From the NCBI GenBank assembly GCA_017443265.1, contig JAFSOU010000092.1, positions 35,421-99,420 on the forward strand: a stretch of 64,000 nt of DNA. The letters are read 5' to 3'. A program made the translations under genes and the position numbers. Every line of letters starts with the position of its first letter. Within the stretch, counting starts at the first letter, position 1. The notes beneath the pieces were generated by a model. The model did not search any database. It saw only the letters and a program-made list of their open reading frames with translations, and had not been told where the DNA came from. The stretch is from Bacteroidales bacterium (GTDB lineage: Bacteria; Bacteroidota; Bacteroidia; Bacteroidales; P3). Shown piece after piece: positions 60,374 through 64,000 of the stretch.

Positions 60374-62266
60374 TTATTTCAAAAACAGCCGCATATCCTC
60401 GTCGCAGCCCAGCAGGTTGTAGTCTATCATCTCGCGTACGGCTGAGGTTATGGTGCTTTCGTCGAGCGACGGCAGTTTTGTGCATAGCGTTTTCACCGTC
60501 ATCGGGTTGTTTTTCAGTATCTCGGTTATCTCGTAACGTAGCTTTTCGGCGTTCTGTTCTTTTTGTTTGGCAATGCACACGTCGCAGCGTCCGCACCGTA
60601 TGTTGTTTTTTTCGCCGAAGTAGTATAGCAAAGCGCTGCTGCGGCAATATTCGCTGCCTTTCACGTAGTTTATCATTGCGTTGATGCGAACAAGGGCGTT
60701 CTCTTTCAGGTTTTTGTAGTTGGCGTCGCTTATGTACAGCCCGTTGGGGTTGATGCAGGGCGATGTGAAGATAATCTGCGGGCAGGTCTCTTTTTCCTGG
60801 TAGTCGATGTAGTTTAGCCTTTGCAACTTGCGAAGCTGCTCCACTATTGTTCCCTCGTCGAGGTACATCTTGCGTGCTATGGCTTTTTCGCTTATGCTTA
60901 CGTAGCTTGTAAACAGACCGCCGTACATCCTAAGCATCAGCTTTATCAGGTCGTCAAACGCAGAGTTGCCCACTTGGAAGCGGTACAAATCCTCCTTGGA
61001 AACGGTTATCATTATGTGCGAGGTGGTCTCCTGCCTTTCGGGTAAAAGGAGCAATCCCTCTTTTTCGAGAAACCGCAATGCGTTGTAGAAAGACACCACC
61101 TGAAATCCGTAGTTGTCGCAGATGGCTATCGGGTCGAATTTGAATTTCTGGTTAAGCCCCGAACCTTCGGGAATCTGATAGAAATTGCACACAGCGCGGT
61201 AGGCGTTGCGTATGTATTGCAGTGGGGGATAGGAGGATGCGAAGTTCTGCCGCAGTTGGTCGATGTCGGTGTTGTTGTAAAGTATGATGGCGTAGGCCTG
61301 TTTTTCGTCGCGGCCGCCGCGTCCTGCTTCTTGGAAGTAAGCCTCCGGCGCGTCGGGCAGGTCGAGGTGTATCACATATCGCACGTCGGGTTTGTCGATG
61401 CCCATCCCGAAAGCGTTGGTGGCAACAATTACGGGTGTTTCGCCGTCCATCCATTTTTTCTGCCGGGCGTCGCGGTCTTCGGTCTTTAGCCCGGCGTGGT
61501 AATACGACGCCTTTATGCCTTTCGACGTAAGGTATTCGGCAATCTCCTGCGTGCGACGGCGGTTGCGCACATACACTATGCCCGAACCTTTCACCGCCGC
61601 CATTATCCGCAGCATGCGCCCGTATTTGTCCTCCTCGTAGAAAGCCATATAGGTGAGGTTGTCGCGATAGAAGCTTTTTTGGAAAACGTTGCGTTTCTTG
61701 CCGAAAGCCAGTTTGTCCTGTATGTCGGCCACCACAGCAGGAGTCGCCGTTGCGGTAAGGGCCATCATCACCGCTTTCGGATGGAAGGCTCGTATCTTTG
61801 CAATTTCCAGGTATGGCGGACGGAAATCGTAGCCCCATTGCGATATGCAGTGTGCCTCGTCGATGGCTATAAGTCCTATCTTCATCTGCTTGAAAGCCTC
61901 CAAAAAGGTTCTGTTTTTCAGACGTTCGGGCGATACGTACAGGAATTTCATATCGCCGAAAAGGCAGTTGTTGATGATCCGTTCGCTGTCGCGCAGGCTT
62001 ACGCCCGACACAAGGGCCTCGGCTTTGATGCCTTTCTCTTTCAGGTGTAGCACCTGGTCTTTCATCAACGCTATCAGTGGCGAAACCACTATGCATATAC
62101 CGTTAAGGGCCATGGCCGGCACTTGGAAACAGATGGATTTCCCGCCTCCGGTGGGAAGAAGTGCCAACGTGTCGTAACCGTTTAAAACGGAATTTATTAT
62201 GTCTTCCTGCAAAGGTCGGAATTTGTCGTAGCCCCAATAGTTTTTAAGAATCTCGTGTATTGTCAT
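60374..62266 (-). CDS. recQ: ATP-dependent DNA helicase RecQ
   Basis: 630 residues. Helicase motifs: ALLPTGGGKSICFQVPA (I), VVSPLIALMKDQV (Ia), AIDEAHCISQWGYDFRPPY (II), ATNAFGMGIDKPDVRYVIHL (V), EAGRGGRDEKQ (VI). The RQC zinc site shows as RCGRCDVC; a winged helix follows. The C-terminus is short, probably without an HRDC domain. Unwinds recombination intermediates. Third gene of a minus-strand set with clp and the ThiL-like gene, 32 bases after the latter. Confidence 0.95.
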   Translation of the reverse strand: MTIHEILKNYWGYDKFRPLQEDIINSVLNGYDTLALLPTGGGKSICFQVPAMALNGICIVVSPLIALMKDQVLHLKEKGIKAEALVSGVSLRDSERIINNCLFGDMKFLYVSPERLKNRTFLEAFKQMKIGLIAIDEAHCISQWGYDFRPPYLEIAKIRAFHPKAVMMALTATATPAVVADIQDKLAFGKKRNVFQKSFYRDNLTYMAFYEEDKYGRMLRIMAAVKGSGIVYVRNRRRTQEIAEYLTSKGIKASYYHAGLKTEDRDARQKKWMDGETPVIVATNAFGMGIDKPDVRYVIHLDLPDAPEAYFQEAGRGGRDEKQAYAIILYNNTDIDQLRQNFASSYPPLQYIRNAYRAVCNFYQIPEGSGLNQKFKFDPIAICDNYGFQVVSFYNALRFLEKEGLLLLPERQETTSHIMITVSKEDLYRFQVGNSAFDDLIKLMLRMYGGLFTSYVSISEKAIARKMYLDEGTIVEQLRKLQRLNYIDYQEKETCPQIIFTSPCINPNGLYISDANYKNLKENALVRINAMINYVKGSEYCRSSALLYYFGEKNNIRCGRCDVCIAKQKEQNAEKLRYEITEILKNNPMTVKTLCTKLPSLDESTITSAVREMIDYNLLGCDEDMRLFLK

Positions 62267-62298
62267 ACATTATATATATAGGGTGGCGACAAAGTGTT

Positions 62299-63360
62299 TT
62301 ATTCCTCCGAAGGTATCGAGGAATTCCATCCTTGCGAAGTAAGTTCGATGGCTGTGTTTTGCGGTGTTACCATGATGGCACCGCGGTTTTGCTCGGTTAT
62401 GTGTCCAACGATGGCTACGTTCGGACAATCTTTTACTTTTTCGTAGTCGGATTGTTTTATCGAAAAAAGCAGTTCGTTGTCCATGCCTCCGTTCAGCGCC
62501 AGCGACACTGGAAGCATATTGGTGCCGAAATCGCTGCACACGTGCGATGTGCCGTAGTCGATGGGTATGCGTTCCTCGTAAATCTCGCATCCGCAGTGCG
62601 AAATGCTGCACAAACGCATCGCGGCGTCGGCAAGTCCGTCGGCCACGTTGGTCATAGCCGTAGGCACTATGTCGTTTTCGGCAAGCCATTTCACTATGTC
62701 GGTGCGGGGTTCGGGTTTCAGAAAACGTTCCAGCACATATTCGTGCGACGCAAAGTCGGGTTTGAAATCGGGGTTGGCTTTGAAGGTGGCTTTCTCGCGT
62801 TCGAGGATTAGCAGACCGGCGTAGGCCGAGCCGAAATCGCCCGAGGCGCACAGCAGGTCGTGCATCTGCGCACCGCCGCAGCCTGTTATTCGGTTCTTGT
62901 CGGCCTCGCCTATGGCGGCAACGGAGATGGTAAGTCCGCTCATGCTCGAGCAGATGTCGCAACCGGCAAGGTCGCTGTCGTAGCGTTGGCAGATGCGGTG
63001 AATGCCGGCAAAGAGTTCCTCCAAAGCTTCTACCGAATAGCGGCTCGAAACGGCCATATTCACCATAATCTGTCGTGGCAGGGCGTTCATTGCCACCACT
63101 TTGGCCATAGCCAAGGCAACTGCTTTGTATCCAAGATGTTGGAGTGGGGTGTAGGTCATGTCGAAATGAATGCCTTCCACCATCATAGCTGTACCCACTA
63201 CGCTCTTTTTTTGACCGTCTCCGGTGGCCGAAGCATCGTTGCCCAAACCCTTTATTGTGGATTTGTTGTGTGTATCGAAATCTTGGGTAAGACGCTGTAT
63301 CAGGGCATTTTTGCCCAAAGTGCCTATGGGTGTGGTTTTTATGTTGTCCTGTCCGGTCAT
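62299..63360 (-). CDS. ThiL-like (thiamine-monophosphate kinase fold) protein with degraded active site
   Basis: 353 residues. The overall pattern is ThiL: VEGIHFDMTYTPLQHLGYKA, NALPRQIMVNMAVSSRYSVE, ASGDFGSAYAGLLILEREK, NGGMDNELLFSI. But acidic residues that bind Mg-ATP in ThiL are changed: GDD to GND (GLGNDAS), TDxL to TAMM, NLSD to AMAK, GGDT to GCDI (Asp kept, neighbours lost), D-x-SDG to NVADG, GGEDYEL to GGMDNEL. It may therefore be a non-catalytic or repurposed relative of ThiL/PurM proteins. It lies between clp and recQ, not with thi genes. The fold call is firm, thiamine function doubtful. Confidence 0.82.
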   Translation of the reverse strand: MTGQDNIKTTPIGTLGKNALIQRLTQDFDTHNKSTIKGLGNDASATGDGQKKSVVGTAMMVEGIHFDMTYTPLQHLGYKAVALAMAKVVAMNALPRQIMVNMAVSSRYSVEALEELFAGIHRICQRYDSDLAGCDICSSMSGLTISVAAIGEADKNRITGCGGAQMHDLLCASGDFGSAYAGLLILEREKATFKANPDFKPDFASHEYVLERFLKPEPRTDIVKWLAENDIVPTAMTNVADGLADAAMRLCSISHCGCEIYEERIPIDYGTSHVCSDFGTNMLPVSLALNGGMDNELLFSIKQSDYEKVKDCPNVAIVGHITEQNRGAIMVTPQNTAIELTSQGWNSSIPSEE

Positions 63361-63366
63361 AAAAGG

Positions 63367-64000
63367 TTATTCGTTTTTGGTTGTCTCTTCTGGCAAGGCT
63401 TTGGTGTCGCCGTCGGCTAAAGCGTTGTCTTTGTTTTCGTTGATACGGAATTTTATTATCTTGCTTTCGCCGAAGTCCTCGGTGTCGATAAGTATGTCGT
63501 CGCCGTTTTTGAGCGAGGAGCGGATAATTTCTTCGGCCAGTTCGTCTTCGATATATTTCTGGATGGCACGTTTCAGCGGTCGTGCTCCGAAGTTGGGATC
63601 CCAGCCTTTTTCGAGCAGGAAGTCCTTGGCGCTTTCGCTGATGCCGATGGAGTAACCCATCTCGTTTATCCTGCCGAAAAGTCCTTTCAGCTCAATGTCG
63701 ATTATTTTGTGTATCTCGGGACGTTTCAGGTTGTTGAAAACGATAACGTCGTCGATGCGGTTGAGGAACTCGGGGGCGAAGGCTTTCTTCATCGCCTTTT
63801 CGATAACGTCCTTCTCCATCTCGGAACGGTTGCTCTCGCGTGCCGAGGTGGCGAACCCCACGCCCGTGCCGAACTCCTTGAGCTGTCGCGAACCGATGTT
63901 GGAGGTCATTATTACTATGGTGTTTTTGAAATCCACCTTGCGGCCCATGCCGTCGGTGAGCTGACCGTCGTCGAGTACCTGCAGCAGCAGGTTGAACACA
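63367..64000 (-). CDS. Clp ATPase (ClpC/ClpB-type), C-terminal part; 5' end outside the window
   Basis: About 211 residues, running off the right edge. Contains the end of the second AAA+ module: VFNLLLQVLDDGQLTDG, the sensor-1 region NTIVIMTSNIGSRQLKEFG, arginine finger/sensor LNRIDDVIVF and sensor-2 GWDPNFGARPLKRAIQKYI, then a polar tail. The unfoldase feeds proteins to ClpP (ClpC) or disaggregates them (ClpB); the tail and spacing favour ClpC, but the decisive N-terminal part is missing. The stop is 6 bases before the ThiL-like start. Confidence 0.9.
   Translation of the reverse strand, partial: VFNLLLQVLDDGQLTDGMGRKVDFKNTIVIMTSNIGSRQLKEFGTGVGFATSARESNRSEMEKDVIEKAMKKAFAPEFLNRIDDVIVFNNLKRPEIHKIIDIELKGLFGRINEMGYSIGISESAKDFLLEKGWDPNFGARPLKRAIQKYIEDELAEEIIRSSLKNGDDILIDTEDFGESKIIKFRINENKDNALADGDTKALPEETTKNE

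Noticed and set aside
1..64000. Insertion sequences, integrases or prophage genes
   Set aside because: No transposase, integrase or phage structural motifs were seen; the Bro-N-like domain alone is not evidence of a prophage.

Overview
The window comes from a member of the phylum Bacteroidota, most likely order Bacteroidales. Support: Bacteroidetes-type promoters (TTTG, about 19-20 bases, TAnnTTTG) precede many genes and tRNAs; three secreted proteins carry C-terminal type IX secretion (T9SS) sorting domains; the acpP-fabF-rnc order and the mraZ-to-ftsZ cell-wall/division cluster are typical. Genus cannot be read from the sequence.

Layout. 1-2785: a ribonuclease R gene running off the left edge, tRNA-His and an ECF sigma factor, all on the minus strand. 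3083-4408: a DUF4143-type AAA ATPase preceded by 33-bp tandem repeats. 4580-11379: an RNA-repair island. Its minus strand holds, from upstream to downstream, an array of six Y-RNA-like RNAs with two tRNA-like genes between them, Ro60 (TROVE), the RNA ligase RtcB, a structured RNA or terminator, an unknown protein, a COG3541/RlaP-type nucleotidyltransferase and a small unknown protein. A WYL-domain regulator is divergently transcribed from a 380-bp region full of repeats. 11412-30338: a Bro-N/Fic protein, an Ig-like lipoprotein with ung, T9SS proteins, aroB, two tRNA-Leu, a flavin reductase-rubredoxin with a flavodiiron protein, a TPR lipoprotein, a pseudouridine synthase, tRNA-Val, and purN-GT4-OmpA. 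30760-33013: acpP-fabF-rnc. 33315-40883: a 2522-residue modular T9SS surface protein. 41201-57564: the dcw cluster mraZ-rsmH-ftsL-ftsI-murE-mraY-(murD stub)-ftsW-murG-murC-ftsQ-ftsA-(FtsZ paralogue)-ftsZ. 57684-64000: a threonine-dehydrogenase-like SDR, a PLD-family protein, a 57-codon small ORF, and recQ, a ThiL-like gene and the end of a clp ATPase on the minus strand.

The most notable content is (1) the Y-RNA/tRNA-like array upstream of ro60-rtcB. Two of its RNAs (Y3, Y4) show a clear circularly permuted tRNA core: T-arm, then an acceptor-like hairpin closed by UUUU, then U8-A9 and a D-arm, with the Ro-binding stem where the anticodon arm would be. The array could supply RNAs that tether tRNA-like substrates or nucleases to Ro60, while RtcB rejoins cleaved RNA and the WYL protein controls expression; this role is inferred. 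(2) The dcw cluster has two oddities that sit in its normal gene order: MurD is reduced to its C-terminal domain with altered signature residues, and an extra FtsZ has a damaged GTP-binding loop, an intact T7 loop and no C-terminal tail. (3) The ThiL-like protein has lost several metal/ATP-binding acidic residues. Everything rests on reading the sequence; no database or folding program was used.
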